The notes beneath the pieces are model-generated. The model was not told the DNA's origin and did no database searches. It saw nothing but the letters and a program-made list of their open reading frames with translations. Of a stretch of DNA of 64,000 nt, positions 15,582-63,958 are shown one piece after another. The position numbers were made by a program, and so were the translations under genes. Position 1 is the stretch's first letter. Every line of letters starts with the position of its first letter. This DNA comes from Chrysomallon squamiferum (Eukaryota > Mollusca > Gastropoda > Neomphalida > Peltospiridae), in NCBI GenBank assembly GCA_012295275.1, contig CM022670.1, positions 7,431,658-7,495,657 of the forward strand. The letters are read 5' to 3'.

Positions 15582-16067
15582 TGTTTTTATTGTTTTAACT
15601 TTACCCCACTGCTTCAGTACTAAAATATATTTCAGTAACAAAACGATATATTTCTGTTACACACTGCAAAGAGTCTTCAAAGATTTTTAAATCATGTAAC
15701 ATGATTAATGATAGTAAATTTATAATTAGGATTTATTATTCTTACTATATGAGACTGAGTTCTGTCATTACCATCAATGGAGAATAACTGTGCCATTCCT
15801 ATTTATTGTATTATGTGACTTTAACACTAAACATCTAACTAAAGTAAAATCGATCTGAGGATACGAGGGATAACAGTGGAATTTAAAAACTTCACTGAGA
15901 AATAAAAAGCTGCAGATATACATTTCAGAAAGCCGTAATTGTGATCATATTTCTAAACTGATTTTATTTGTTTGTCTGTTTGTTTATTTATTTGTTTGTT
16001 TGTTTGTTTGTTTGTTTGTTTGTTTGTTTGTTATTTAATTTGTATTTTGTTCTTTCAGAAACCGTGA
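1012..16067 (+). CDS. Gene A: TEP/CD109-like thioester protein, exons 3-16 missing
   Basis: This is the first of three tandem paralogs. Exon 1 (CDS 1012-1016) encodes Met plus two bases of an Arg codon. Exon 2 survives only as a stub at 1831. Exons 17-37 (5132-16067) encode the end of MG6, the bait exon, MG7, CUB, thioester domain, MG8 and the Cys-rich tail, ending at TGA 16065-16067. The intervening exons are absent because a LINE and a 200-N gap occupy their place. Exon 21 carries a 2-bp deletion. The C-terminal half keeps the thioester motif and a catalytic His. Family proteins are secreted immune factors that bond covalently to microbes or proteases. As shown it is a broken or incompletely assembled gene. 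Confidence 0.85.
1674..1765 (+). repeat. (CT)n microsatellite, intron 1 of gene A
   Basis: This is an uninterrupted CT dinucleotide run on the sense strand just upstream of exon 2. Introns 1 of genes B and C carry comparable CT runs near the same acceptor. Confidence 0.95.
1831..1870 (+). pseudogene. Broken exon 2 of gene A (signal peptide)
   Basis: After a TTTGCAG acceptor the sequence begins GTTTTCACACA and contains TGTTTAC, matching the start of exon 2 in gene B. Similarity fades within about 30 bases. The segment coding the hydrophobic core and the donor GTAAGT are missing. A poly-T tract, the tail of a minus-strand LINE, starts at 1879. Exon 2 was probably interrupted by or deleted with that insertion. 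Confidence 0.6.
1879..4854 (-). mobile_element. Degenerate non-LTR retrotransposon (LINE) with RT and RNase H
   Basis: Read on the minus strand, the element ends in a poly-A tail (poly-T at 1879-1905). Its 3' UTR has two tandem copies of a unit of about 100 bp (about 1906-2000 and 2010-2108). Reverse transcriptase pieces are visible: PKPHKD and SYRPIT near 4310-4410, GPDKI near 4500, [16 protein letters not shown] near 3900-3950, and the catalytic FADD box at 3820-3831. An RNase H motif, YTDGSK, lies near 2904-2921. Reading frames are broken by several frameshifts and stops, for example just before SVISPT. RT followed by RNase H suggests an I/Jockey-group LINE; the clade is not certain. The 5' end runs into the gap. 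Confidence 0.85.
4855..5054. other. Assembly gap of exactly 200 N
   Basis: A run of exactly 200 N is typical of a placeholder of unknown true length. On its left is LINE sequence. On its right is intron 16 of gene A, directly homologous to the bases just before exon 17 of gene C (about 59400-59481). Exons 3-16 of gene A, about 8-10 kb in genes B and C, could be inside the gap or deleted. Confidence 0.98.
5132..5866 (+). CDS. Gene A exons 17-18 (end of MG6)
   Basis: Exon 17 is 5132-5233 (34 codons, starting [14 protein letters not shown]) and exon 18 is 5821-5866 ([15 protein letters not shown] plus one base). Both have AG/GT borders and match genes B and C. Gene A has one extra codon in exon 17 (RRGWWYP against RWGWYP in C). 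In alpha-2-macroglobulins this stretch of MG6 leads into the bait region. Confidence 0.88.
5607..5662 (+). repeat. (AAT)n microsatellite, intron 17 of gene A
   Basis: This is a run of AAT trinucleotides in the intron. The same intron of gene C has AAT/AAC repeats near 59990-60040. Confidence 0.9.
6330..6519 (+). CDS. Gene A exon 19: bait-like variable region
   Basis: This 190-nt exon is entered in phase 1 after a TGTTTACAG acceptor and leaves in phase 2. It encodes a variable stretch ([18 protein letters not shown], then a Met/Pro/Asp-rich segment) followed by the conserved [19 protein letters not shown]. The position just before the VRK-FPE-WLW motif is the bait region in alpha-2-macroglobulins. 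Among the three paralogs only the first part of this exon differs strongly, and lengths differ by whole codons (190, 145 and 148 nt). NAT is a possible N-glycosylation site. Confidence 0.85.
7070..8633 (+). CDS. Gene A exons 20-22 (MG7)
   Basis: Exon 20 is 7070-7187 ([18 protein letters not shown]...), exon 21 is 7718-7829 (damaged, listed separately) and exon 22 is 8532-8633 ([17 protein letters not shown]...). [12 protein letters not shown] is typical of the macroglobulin domain that follows the bait region. All borders are AG/GT; exon 21 uses the weak donor GTACTG, as in B and C. Confidence 0.85.
7718..7829 (+). pseudogene. Exon 21 of gene A with 2-bp deletion (frameshift)
   Basis: The exon is 112 nt, against 114 nt in genes B and C. 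The difference lies in the first 20 bases, where B has GTATTTCGTCCG and A has GTTTTTTCCG. Downstream bases match B and C, but in the wrong frame. The T run at the site leaves open a base-calling error. If real, the protein would end before the thioester. Confidence 0.85.
8145..8187 (+). repeat. Poly-A tract in intron 21 of gene A
   Basis: A near-pure A run of about 40 bases sits within AT-rich intron sequence. No LINE or SINE body was recognised directly upstream. Confidence 0.85.
8650..8890 (+). repeat. CT-rich microsatellite, intron 22 of gene A
   Basis: An interrupted CT/CTTT/CTGT tract begins about 15 bases after the exon 22 donor and ends in a pure CT run at about 8812-8890. Intron 22 of genes B and C has the same kind of tract in the same place. 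Confidence 0.93.
8950..9364 (+). CDS. Gene A exons 23-24 (first half of CUB)
   Basis: Exon 23 is 8950-9078 ([20 protein letters not shown]... to RRQLLVE) and exon 24 is 9226-9364 ([17 protein letters not shown]... to VKISAIG). The pattern FPIxPxxxGxIxIxV followed by [12 protein letters not shown] is the usual CUB segment just before the thioester domain of TEPs and complement C3. Confidence 0.9.
9716..9892 (+). CDS. Gene A exon 25: thioester exon (PYGCGEQN)
   Basis: This 177-nt exon encodes [15 protein letters not shown], then PYGCGEQNM. The Cys codon is 9775-9777 and the Gln codon 9784-9786. The internal Cys-Gln thioester lets family members bond covalently to target surfaces or proteases. 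After the motif gene A has LNFAPT where gene B has AILAPT. The motif is intact in both. Confidence 0.96.
10280..12850 (+). CDS. Gene A exons 26-31 (rest of thioester domain, CUB return)
   Basis: Exons: 26 (10280-10361), 27 (10759-10918), 28 (11054-11128), 29 (11488-11665), 30 (12039-12247), 31 (12701-12850). The alpha-alpha barrel repeats read as [40 protein letters not shown] and [11 protein letters not shown]. Exon 27 ends GRVIHKAMQ; its His codon (10904-10906) is 115 residues after the thioester Cys, aligning with the catalytic His of C3 and C4B (VIHQEM in C3). All phases are consistent and no lesions were found here. Confidence 0.93.
13075..15045 (+). CDS. Gene A exons 32-35 (CUB return and MG8)
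   Basis: Exons: 32 (13075-13137), 33 (13493-13602), 34 (13929-14076), 35 (14943-15045). Exon 32 ([20 protein letters not shown]) finishes CUB. Exons 33-35 form the C-terminal macroglobulin (receptor-binding) domain, with [30 protein letters not shown] and [19 protein letters not shown]. Phases agree with gene B. Confidence 0.9.
13190..13405 (+). repeat. GA-rich tract, intron 32 of gene A
   Basis: This is an imperfect purine-rich (GAGA/GACAGA) tract on the sense strand. The same intron of gene B has a shorter GA-rich stretch near 38120-38230. Confidence 0.8.
14745..14885 (+). repeat. (CT)n followed by (CTA)n, intron 34 of gene A
   Basis: A pure CT run (about 14745-14824) is followed directly by CTA/TTA trinucleotides to about 14885. 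Gene B has a CT run at the corresponding place (39357-39421). Confidence 0.93.
15444..16067 (+). CDS. Gene A exons 36-37: Cys-rich C-terminus and stop
   Basis: Exon 36 is 15444-15529 and ends [14 protein letters not shown]. Exon 37 begins at 16059 and encodes only Lys-Pro-stop (TGA 16065-16067). Four cysteines in a CxxCxxCxxC arrangement form the tail. No hydrophobic C-terminal segment is present, so a GPI anchor like that of CD109 is not supported, nor is a C345C/NTR domain. I infer a secreted protein. Confidence 0.88.
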
Positions 16068-16176
16068 AGTGTTATTTTAGACGAATATGAACCGGTATCA
16101 CTGCTGAGACTGTTAACATTAATATTAATTTTTTTAACGAAAATATTGTCTTATTTTAAAATAATATGTTATTAAA

Positions 16177-16188
16177 AATAAAAATAAA
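16177..16188 (+). promoter_or_regulatory. Poly(A) signal pair, gene A
   Basis: Two AATAAA hexamers (16177-16182 and 16183-16188) lie about 115 bases after the stop. The surrounding 3' UTR matches the end of gene B. Confidence 0.75.
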
Positions 16189-16215
16189 ATTCTTGTTGTT
16201 GTACTTTTCTGTGGT

Positions 16216-16218
<3 letters not shown>

Positions 16219-16296
<78 letters not shown>
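16219..16296 (+). repeat. (TG)n and short (GA)n just after gene A
   Basis: A long TG run (about 16219-16282) followed by a short GA run lies immediately downstream of the inferred poly(A) site. Confidence 0.93.
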
Positions 16297-16489
16297 TGGA
16301 AAAAGCTAAATATTTAAAACAGCCATTTCTGAATTTTTACCTCTCCAGTTCTAATGCTTACTATAATTTATGTTTATTTGCAATAAATGTATTCATAAAA
16401 TCATTATCTAAAAATCCAAAACACATTTACAAATTTTTAAACATGTTTTCATGTTTAGCTAGTAACCCACATTACTCTGTCTGAAAAGA

Positions 16490-16675
16490 AATACGTAGTA
16501 TATAATAATAAAGATAAAGATTTAGTATATAATAATAAAGATGAACATTTAGTATATAATAATAAACATAAACATTTAGTATATAATAATAAAGAAAAAT
16601 ATTTAGTTTATAATAAATAAGGATAAACATTTAGTACCTAATAATAAAGATAATCATTTAAGAAATGTATTTATT
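16490..16675 (+). repeat. Minisatellite, about 26-28 bp unit, 3' of gene A
   Basis: The unit resembles TAATAATAAAGATAAACATT plus TAGTATA, repeated about six times with small changes. The same family lies 3' of gene B at about 41655-42290, where it is interrupted by a MITE. Confidence 0.85.
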
Positions 16676-17054
16676 ATTTAGAATAATCAATATTAAGAAA
16701 ATGATCGGTGTTTGAATATAGAGCATTAGACATAAACGTTCCCGCATGTACTTTTCCGACCGCGGCCTGAAGTTCAACTTTTTATATCCTCATATGCAAA
16801 GACTATGTCCTAACCTCCAACTATGTAATATCCTGGATAGGCACCTATATACCTACCATCACTACACACCTACAAAATAAGCAGAAAGTTAAATTTAAAT
16901 GGGCGAATACGACTTTTCCTCACCTTATTCGCGTCCGTTGATCTTTCACTATCTTTAATGTCACAAAATGCCAGAGGTTCAATATAGGTACACTTCACCT
17001 AATAATAATAATAATAATAATCATAATAATACATCCATCCATCAATCATGCCAA

Positions 17055-17490
17055 TAAAAACATAAACTAAGTATGACTTACATTGTAAAACATAAACTAA
17101 GTACGTCTTAGATTGTAAAACAAAAACAAAGAACATCATATATTATAAAACACAAAGTACGTCATATATTGTAAAAAGTAAACTAAATATGTCTCACACT
17201 GTATAACATAAATGAAATACGTCTTACAGTGAAAAATATAAAAAAAGTGCGTTATACATTTTCAAACATAAATTAAGAAACTCTTACATTGGGAAACATA
17301 AACTAAGTACGTCTTACATTATAAAGCACACAGTACGTCATACATTGCAAAACGTATACTAAGTATGTCTTACATTGTATAACATTGTATAGCCTAAACT
17401 GAGTACGTAATGCATTTGAAACATAAATTAAGAACATCATACATTGTAAAACATAAACTAAGTACGTCATACATTATAAAACACTAAAAA
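17055..17490 (+). repeat. Minisatellite, about 30 bp degenerate unit
   Basis: This is a string of diverged units of the form AAAACATAAACTAAGTACGT followed by CTTACATTGT. Unit length drifts and several copies are truncated. A similar degenerate array (AATAATAAACAACATACGTC unit) lies at 43560-43900. Confidence 0.8.
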
Positions 17491-18450
17491 AGTACGTTGC
17501 TGATATATTTTGTGTCCGTTTGTTTTGTGTTGTTTTAATGTCATTATAGTAATCATACCAGTTTACTGCCATTGTCGTTATGCTTGGCGATGTATTACTT
17601 GGTTTTAAAAAAAATAATGATAGTAATTTATATTGACTTTACAGTGTTTTTATGTATCAGAAGTAATTTCTATGATGGATCAACTCTTGTGGTTTTATTG
17701 AGGAAGTGTGAAACTAATAAAAGACAACATTTCCCCCTCACACTGGAAACTCAGGTCTGTCGAGCCAAATTCATGGCACAAACAGCATGAGTCAGTATCA
17801 TTTGAACTACTCTAACCTGTTTGGTTTCCGCATTGTTGATTTCTTCTTCTTCTTTTTCTTTCATTCATAGTAATTACAACAACAACAACAAGAGGAATAA
17901 CAACAACAGCAATAACAACAACAACAACAACAATAATAAAAATAATAGTTTTTATCGTCGTTATTCTCAATATGATTATTAATATTTTACTTGTAAAATT
18001 ATATTATGTTGCATTAGTTATCATCATCATTATTATTATTGTAGTTGTTGTTCTGATTATTATTATTATTATTATAAAAATTTTGCCAGAGAGTCCAAGA
18101 AACTAATAATTCTTTTTCATAATTGAATCAACAGCTGAAAAGAAATTAAAAACAAACTTTAATGAAAATGCGAGATACTGTTATCCGAAACCCTTTGGCT
18201 ATCAATAAAATAATATTACCTGAAATGCAAAAATATATATCATTTATTTTTTTGATTTTTATGTCTATGGCTTTTAAGAATTTGCCAAAACAAACAACAA
18301 AATAAATTTCTGCATCTATTTTACATATATTTCAAATAAAAGTAACAACATTTGACATTTATGTTATTTTTGTGGCGACTGTCGCATTCTTTTAATAGCC
18401 TGTGTGGATGGATGACAGCAACGAACAGAAAAGATAAACATGGAAAAACA

Positions 18451-18453
<3 letters not shown>

Positions 18454-18537
<84 letters not shown>
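18454..18537 (+). repeat. (GA)n microsatellite, intergenic
   Basis: This is a pure GA run of about 80 bases between genes A and B. Confidence 0.95.
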
Positions 18538-18539
<2 letters not shown>

Positions 18540-19796
18540 ATTATTAAATAAGCGGTAAGGTGTGACTGACATTAAACGTAAGTAATGATGCAAAAGTTAG
18601 AGTGCACTGAGTTGATGTTTAGGCGTCTTCACAGATCGCTGCACTGTTAAAACAAACATTATCGTGTAGTCTAGGAGGAAACAGTCACCAAGACCAATGA
18701 AATGTCTTGTCAGCAGCTAAATAAATGACTTTAAAGTGGAGCGCACGTAAAGACATTTTTTCTGGGGTCCCCGAGGTCAGTTCTCTTCAGCTGTTAACTA
18801 CCATCATTTATTTTATTTCGATGTTTGAATTAGTAATAACAACACCAACACGTAAGTAAGTAAAAAAAAGTAAGTGAATGTGTGAGAGAGAGAGAGAGAG
18901 TGAGTGAGTGAGTGATGAGTAAATTAGTAAATAAATAAATAAGTTTGCCACCAGATAATAAACAATGCATTCAGTTCAAAATCTGCATTCGATCAACTAT
19001 ATATATATATAAAATAAAAAAACAAAAAACAAAACAGGAATTGATATGATATTTGGAAAGAAAAGTGGAGACGGAGTAGAAAAGGGAAATATACAGATTA
19101 AAAACATTGTTGAGAATTCAGGTGTCTGAAATACGCCTATCTATTGTTTTGCAATGTATTTCGTTCGTTATTCATCGATTCATTCATTCAGTTATTCGCT
19201 GATTGATTTATCCATTCGTTTATTCATTTAATCATTAATTCCTTCATTCCTTAAGTTATAATGCCATGTACTTCGTTTCGTACAGCAGAGGAGTGGGCTA
19301 TGTTAACATAGAACATTAGCTTTTTCAAAACATTTAAAATACAGTTTGACGTTAATTTGCACAATCAAAGTAGACGTTCCTAGCTGAAAGAAATTAAATA
19401 ATACATTAACACACGAATAAACATTTTAAACTGTGACTCACCTTCAAATAAAAAGAGCATAAGACAATTAAAGTGCATTTAGAATGAATTTGAAGACAGG
19501 GACATCTTTTGTATGATTGGTTTATAATGATAATAAGATAAAGGATGGTCTCAGCTAATTTGTATTAGCATAATTATTAAAAGTCAAATTCTATTGGTTC
19601 GTGCGTTTCCTTGTGTTATCTTTACAATTTAATCTAGTGAAGCGTCAATGAGAAACTACAACACGGTGATACACTTTGTCTTTATCCTCTGTTAACAGCG
19701 AAAAAAAAAAAAAAAACGTGCATATGCATTATTTACAAAAATATTAAAACAAGTGTCACGTTTGCCATATATATCACCATCAGTGCCAGAGATCCA

Positions 19797-19886
19797 GGAA
19801 CACGCCCATGTTTATCACAACATCACAGACCACGCATCCGGGACGGGTTATATAAAAAGCTGGAATCGCCGAAACGAAGTTCAGTA
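19797..19886 (+). promoter_or_regulatory. Core promoter of gene B (TATA box plus TCAGT initiator)
   Basis: GGAACACGCCC starts at 19797, TATAAAA is at 19851-19857 and TCAGT at 19881-19885, about 31 bases further. The segment from TGGAATCGCCGAAACGAAG to the ATG at 19913 is nearly identical in genes A and C, so the 5' UTR is conserved too. Upstream flank (about 18750-19790) is shared with gene C only. Confidence 0.75.
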
Positions 19887-19912
19887 ACAAACAAGTTGAA
19901 GTTGTGTCAACC

Positions 19913-41201
<21,289 letters not shown>

Positions 41202-41304
41202 TGTGTAATTTTAGGCGAATATGAAACGGTTACTCTGCTGAGACTGTTAACATTAATATTACTTTTTATAATGAAAATACTGTCTTATTTTAAAATAATA
41301 TGTT

Positions 41305-41310
41305 ATTAAA
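41305..41310 (+). promoter_or_regulatory. Possible poly(A) signal ATTAAA, gene B
   Basis: ATTAAA lies where gene A has ATTAAAAATAAA. The AATAAA pair of gene A has been lost by substitutions in B, leaving the weaker variant, about 105 bases after the stop. Confidence 0.5.
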
Positions 41311-41654
41311 ATACAGATACCAAATTCTGGTTATTGTTGTATTTGTCTAAAGTTTATATGTGTGTGTTTGTGTATGTGTGTGGGTGTCACAAGGTGTTTA
41401 ATACAGAAAGAGCAACAAAATGTAACATGAAACCTACATAAAACAAGCATTTTCAATTAATTACCTGTCCATTTCTATTGCTTACAATAATTTATGTTTG
41501 CTTGAGAATCCTCGAATACTCAGACAAAATTTAATATTACTCAACAGAGCTAACAGCAACACTGAAATTGTATTCAGGGGAAACAGGGGCAAATATTATC
41601 TGGTCTATTGTCAATGTTTAGCTAGAAACCCAGATTTTAGTGTCTGAAAAGAAG

Positions 41655-42290
41655 TACAAAGTATATAATAATAAGGATAAACATTTAGTATATAATAATA
41701 AGGATAAATATTTAGTACATAATAATAAGGATAAACATTTAGTATGCAGAGGGGTGCAAAAGTAGGTATACAGTAGTATCACATCAGTGAATTTAGTAAC
41801 ACATTAAATTAGTTGGATTCATTTTTCTTATTTTCAGTGTCATTAACCATATTTTATTTAAATTAATAAAAATGCATATATTTTTATGTCAGCTTTTTGA
41901 ATACCTAAAGGACTAAGTCTGTGCATGTTATTACATGTTTGTGCAACATTCGTTTGTTTGAATAATAAATGCAATGAGTTCTGTACGTGTTTTCTTTTTT
42001 CATAACTGTATACCTACTTTTGCACCCCACTGTATAAAAATAAAGAAAAACATGTAGTATATAATAATGAAGAAAAACGTTTAGTATATGATAATAAGCA
42101 TAAACGTATAGTATATAATAATAAGAATATACATTTAGTATATAGTAATAAAGATAAACGTTCAGTATATAATAATAATACAGATAAGCATTCAGTACAT
42201 AGTGATAAAGATAAACATTTAGCATATAAAAATAAAAATAAACATTTAGTATAAAATAATAAGGATAAATATTACATTTAATTTAAGAAA
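41655..42290 (+). repeat. Minisatellite, about 27 bp unit, 3' of gene B (split by MITE)
   Basis: Units of the form AATAATAAGGATAAACATTT plus AGTATAT occur on both sides of the MITE at 41747-42031. The equivalent array 3' of gene A (16490-16675) has no MITE. Confidence 0.85.
41747..42031. mobile_element. MITE of about 285 bp with 28-bp terminal inverted repeats
   Basis: The left end reads CAGAGGGGTGCAAAAGTAGG then TATACAGT. The right end is its inverted copy with one mismatch (starting CAGTGGGGTGCAAAAGTAGG when read inward). The right flank is TA and the left flank TG, consistent with a TA target duplication with one mutation, as in Tc1/mariner elements. No coding capacity. Confidence 0.88.
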
Positions 42291-42679
42291 TATATTTATT
42301 ATTTAGAATAATCAATATTATGAAAAAGAAATAGTTTTAAAACGTCTTACTGAATTTGTTACGAGTGTATATCTATATGATTATTCACAGCCCTTCCTTA
42401 TATCGGCAAAGTTTTTGTAGACAGTATATATTATATTATTTTCTTATTTAAATCTCCAGATTTAAACTCGTTTATATTGTGTCCGGAATATAAACAGTTC
42501 AACGAGTTATAGATAGATAGAGAGATACATAAATACTCTGAGCAACTGTTCTGCAAAACATTCTTTAAAACAAATAGAATACAATTCACTGTATATTATT
42601 TTTATTAACTTATTATTTTTCTTCTTCTTTTTCTTAAATTATTATATGTTATATATTTATTTATTAATTTATCATTCTT

Positions 42680-42739
<60 letters not shown>

Positions 42740-43559
42740 AAAAATATTCTACATCATCTAACATGTATGTTAATAGAGACTGCTTATACAGATGTTATTT
42801 TTTGCTTTAAATGTTTGCCCGCCTTTTATCTTCTAATTGCAAATAGATTATTTTAAAATTAAAAAGATGCGCCTGATAAAAACTAATAAAATATTTTTCA
42901 CTGTAGGTGATAAAATTTATTGTTGATTTGTTTATTTTAGGAATGGCTGTTATTTTATTTTTGCTAATGATCATCGTTACAATGCGTACTGGCTTTGGGA
43001 TGAAACGGAGCTATGTCAAAAAATATTCTTTTATTAATACATATTTCTTTTTTTCATTAAAATGTATTTGAGATTCAATAAAGCATAAAAAAAATATATA
43101 AATAATTAATTTATAATTTATGATGATATCCTGTTTTACCAGTTAGGTGTTTTTTTAGTGCAGGTCAGTTCAATCTGTTTGACTTAGACGTGACGATTCA
43201 CACGATCCATCTTCCTCGGCACTCCAGGCATCCATACTTTAACCTTTATCATCAGCATCACCAGTTAGTTTTATCTGCATAGATTATTATTATTAGGAAG
43301 TGCTTTAAACAATATTCGCAATATTCGCCTCTGCGTCAAATATAATAAACCTAATTACGTATTAATGGAAGAAAAATATTAGGATAAGAGTTGCGGTATG
43401 AGGTTTCAAAACTATTAATTGTTGCAGCCAGACTTACCGGTTTTCATAGACTTTCTGGATATACAAGTTATACCTGCTCAGAGAAACCCAAGCATGTAGC
43501 CCTCCCTTAAAAAAAAAATACACACAAAAAAAAAAACACCAAAAGACATAACATAAAAA

Positions 43560-43900
43560 AACAAAAAACAACAACGTAGAATAAGTCACGGATTGCCGTA
43601 ATAACATACATCTTACAATAAAAACAACAACGTGCATCTGAGAGTACAATAATAAACAACACAAATCTTACAGTGTAATAGTAAACAACATAAGTCTTAC
43701 AACGTAATAATAACAACATATGTCTTATAGTGTAATAATAAACAGCATACGTCTTATAGCGTAATAATAAACAATATACGTCTTACAGTGTAATAATAAA
43801 CAACAAATATCTTATAGTACAATAATAAACATCATAAATAGATAGGTAATAATAAACAACAAACATCTTATAGTACAATAATAAACATCATAAATAGATA
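43560..43900 (+). repeat. Degenerate minisatellite, about 28-30 bp unit
   Basis: Repeated AATAATAAACAACATACGTC followed by TTACAGTGT, with drifting units. It resembles the array at 17055-17490 between genes A and B. Confidence 0.75.
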
Positions 43901-44024
43901 GATATCAGACAAGAGAGCAAAAGGGAAAGATCAGACAGAGCCAGAATGTGCAAGAAAAAGAGAACGGGAGTGATCTGAATGAGAGAGGGTGTGTGATAGA
44001 AAGAACGAAAGACAGAACGATATA

Positions 44025-44789
44025 CAGTGGTATACCTCCAATTACGAGTTCCCCAACTTATCAGTTTACCGAGTTACGAGCTCTCGCACGGTCGATGTTT
44101 CGCTTTGAGTTGCGAGCCAAAGTCCGAGTTACGAGCGAGCTTCAGACACGCCGCCGCTAGTTGGCGCAACAAACAGCACAACATCCGGCAAGCATCCCGC
44201 GTCTCATTCGTTTGTTTCACGTGCTTTCCTGGCCGTGGAAGCATCTCTGTTATGTTGTGCTGGTGTTTTGTGCATCCTAAGAGAGTTAGTGCAAAGGACA
44301 ATGCTGAGAAGAAGAAGAGTATGATGTCCATTGAATTATAGCATGAAATCATAGAAGAACATGAGGGAGATGTGCGTGTAGTCAACATGGATAGGCAGTA
44401 CGAGCGTTGTACTGTACGATATGTACCATACTGAAGCAGAAGGAGACCATAGAGGCTATAACTCCAGTCAAAGGCGTTAAAATAATTTCTAAGCTACGGA
44501 CCTCTGAAAAGATGGAGGAAACCTAACCCTGTACACTTTATAAAACCAATTTACTTCTTTACATTCTCTTTTATTTTGTTTTTTTTACAATATTTGTCAT
44601 CTATACATACATTTTTTCTTGTTTAAAAACACGTTACAAAAAAACAACAAAAAACAACCGATTAATGCTGTAACGGATTAATGGTATTTCAATTAATTTC
44701 ATTTGGGAAAATTGATTTGATATACGAGCAAATTTGAGTTACTAGCTCGGTAACGGAACGAATTAAACTCGTAAGTCAAGGTACCACTG
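44025..44789 (+). mobile_element. Non-autonomous Tigger-like element, copy 2
   Basis: Starts CAGTGGTATACCTCCAATTA and ends AAGTCAAGGTACCACTG, flanked by TA on both sides. Internally, fragments KRVSAKDNAEKKKSMMSIEL and HEIIEEHEGDVRVV, separated by a stop, match the N-terminal DNA-binding part of Tigger/pogo (CENP-B-like) transposases. The catalytic region is deleted. Length about 765 bp. Confidence 0.85.
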
Positions 44790-44798
44790 TATATTATT

Positions 44799-44847
<49 letters not shown>

Positions 44848-44852
44848 TATAG

Positions 44853-44926
<74 letters not shown>
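44799..44926 (+). repeat. (AT)n and (GA)n microsatellites
   Basis: An AT run directly abuts copy 2 of the Tigger-like element, followed by a GA run. Confidence 0.94.
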
Positions 44927-44929
<3 letters not shown>

Positions 44930-46139
44930 CAGAAGGGAACATATACCTATTATTAGATACATAGATAGAAAGAAAGACTATATCTATTTTTTATCTTTTT
45001 TTCTGGGGTGTTAGAGGTCAGTTCTCTTCAGCTGCTAACTACCATCATTTTCTTTCAGTCTTTAAATTAGTAACATCGACACCAACAAATAGATAGACAG
45101 ATAGATAAATAGATAGATAGATAAATAAATAAATAAATAAATAAAGTATCCCACCAGATGCATTCCTTTCGAAATAGCTGCTGGGTTAGCTCAAATTGCA
45201 AATACTAATCCAGATAAAGAAGATATTAAAATATTTAGTATCTGAATAATGGCGATACGAGACAAAAACAAAAATTAAAATAAAATAAAATAAAACAAAA
45301 TAAAATTATATTAAATTTAAAAAAAATATAAATATATATATATATAAAAAAAAAAAATCCACTGTCACGGTCTATTTTAAAATAACAGAAATTGATATGA
45401 TATTTGTAAAGAAAAGTGGAGAAATTAAACTAGCAGTAATTCGTTGTGCAATGAATTCCGTTCGTTATTTACCGAATTATTGTTTCATTTTTTCTTTAAT
45501 TGATTTATTCATTCATTTATTAATTAACTCAATAATTAATTAAGTCATTCATTCCTGAAGTTATTATGCCATGAACCTCATTTAATACAACAGAGGCGTG
45601 GATTATACTGACATAGAGCATTAGCTATTACAAAACATTTAAATACAGTTTTACATTTATTTTTATATAATCAACGAAAATACATAACACATTAACAGAA
45701 GAATAAACACGTTAAACTGTGACTCATCTAGAAATAATTTCAACATAATTCAGTTAATGTTCAGTTAAAGTGAATTTGAAGAAACACATCTAAATATATT
45801 TTGATATTAGATGCAAATCGTTTCTAATGAATGCTTTATAATGATAATAAAATATGCGATGCTTGGAGCTGTATATTTATGAGCATAATTATTAAAAGTC
45901 AAATTCTATTGGTTCGTGCGTTTCCTTCTGTTATCTTTACCAATTTAATCCAGTGAAGCGTGAACGACGAACTGCAACACGGTGATACACTTTGTCTTTA
46001 TCGTCTGTTAACAGAGAAAAAATACGTGCATATGCATTATCAAACAAAAGATATTAAAACATGTGTCACATGTCATAATGCTCAGAACTATCGAATGTGC
46101 GGCACGTTTTACGTGTACATCATCAGTGACAAAGATCTG

Positions 46140-46228
46140 GGAACACGCCCATCTTTCTCGCAACGTCACAGACAACGCATCTGGTATGGGATATATAAAA
46201 AGTTGGAATCGCCGAAAAACAGTTTAGT
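46140..46228 (+). promoter_or_regulatory. Core promoter of gene C (TATA box)
   Basis: GGAACACGCCCATCTTTCTC starts at 46140 and TATAAAA is at 46194-46200. The initiator is altered (TTTAGTG where B has TTCAGTA). The 5' UTR from GGAATCGCCGAAA to the ATG at 46256 matches A and B. Confidence 0.72.
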
Positions 46229-46255
46229 GAGAAACAAGTTGAAGTTGTGTCAACC

Positions 46256-63875
<17,620 letters not shown>

Positions 63876-63909
63876 GTATACACCAGAATAGAAACTAATT
63901 AAAGTGATG

Positions 63910-63958
<49 letters not shown>

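Larger units (their letters stand above)
16200..19790. other. Intergenic region between genes A and B
   Basis: No exon was found. The region holds a TG run, two minisatellites (listed separately), AAC/AAT trinucleotide stretches near 17875-18075 and a GA run. From about 18750 onward the sequence (CTGGGG, then AGGTCAGTTCTCTTCAGCTG) is recognisably the same as the flank upstream of gene C from about 45000. So the duplicated unit includes this flank. Confidence 0.7.
41320..46130. other. Intergenic region between genes B and C
   Basis: No exon was found. Contents: a minisatellite with an inserted MITE, TTC/TTA tracts near 42670-42740, a degenerate array at 43560-43900, a Tigger-like element, AT and GA runs, and from about 45000 a flank shared with the region upstream of gene B. 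The shared flank includes ATTGGTTCGTGCGTTTCCTT (about 45909 in C, about 19593 in B), an inverted CCAAT box embedded in a long conserved block. Confidence 0.7.

Noticed and set aside
44027-44388. Frames of about 104 codons on both strands near 44000-44400
   Set aside because: They lie inside Tigger-like copy 2; the only meaningful coding remnant is the broken transposase N-terminus.
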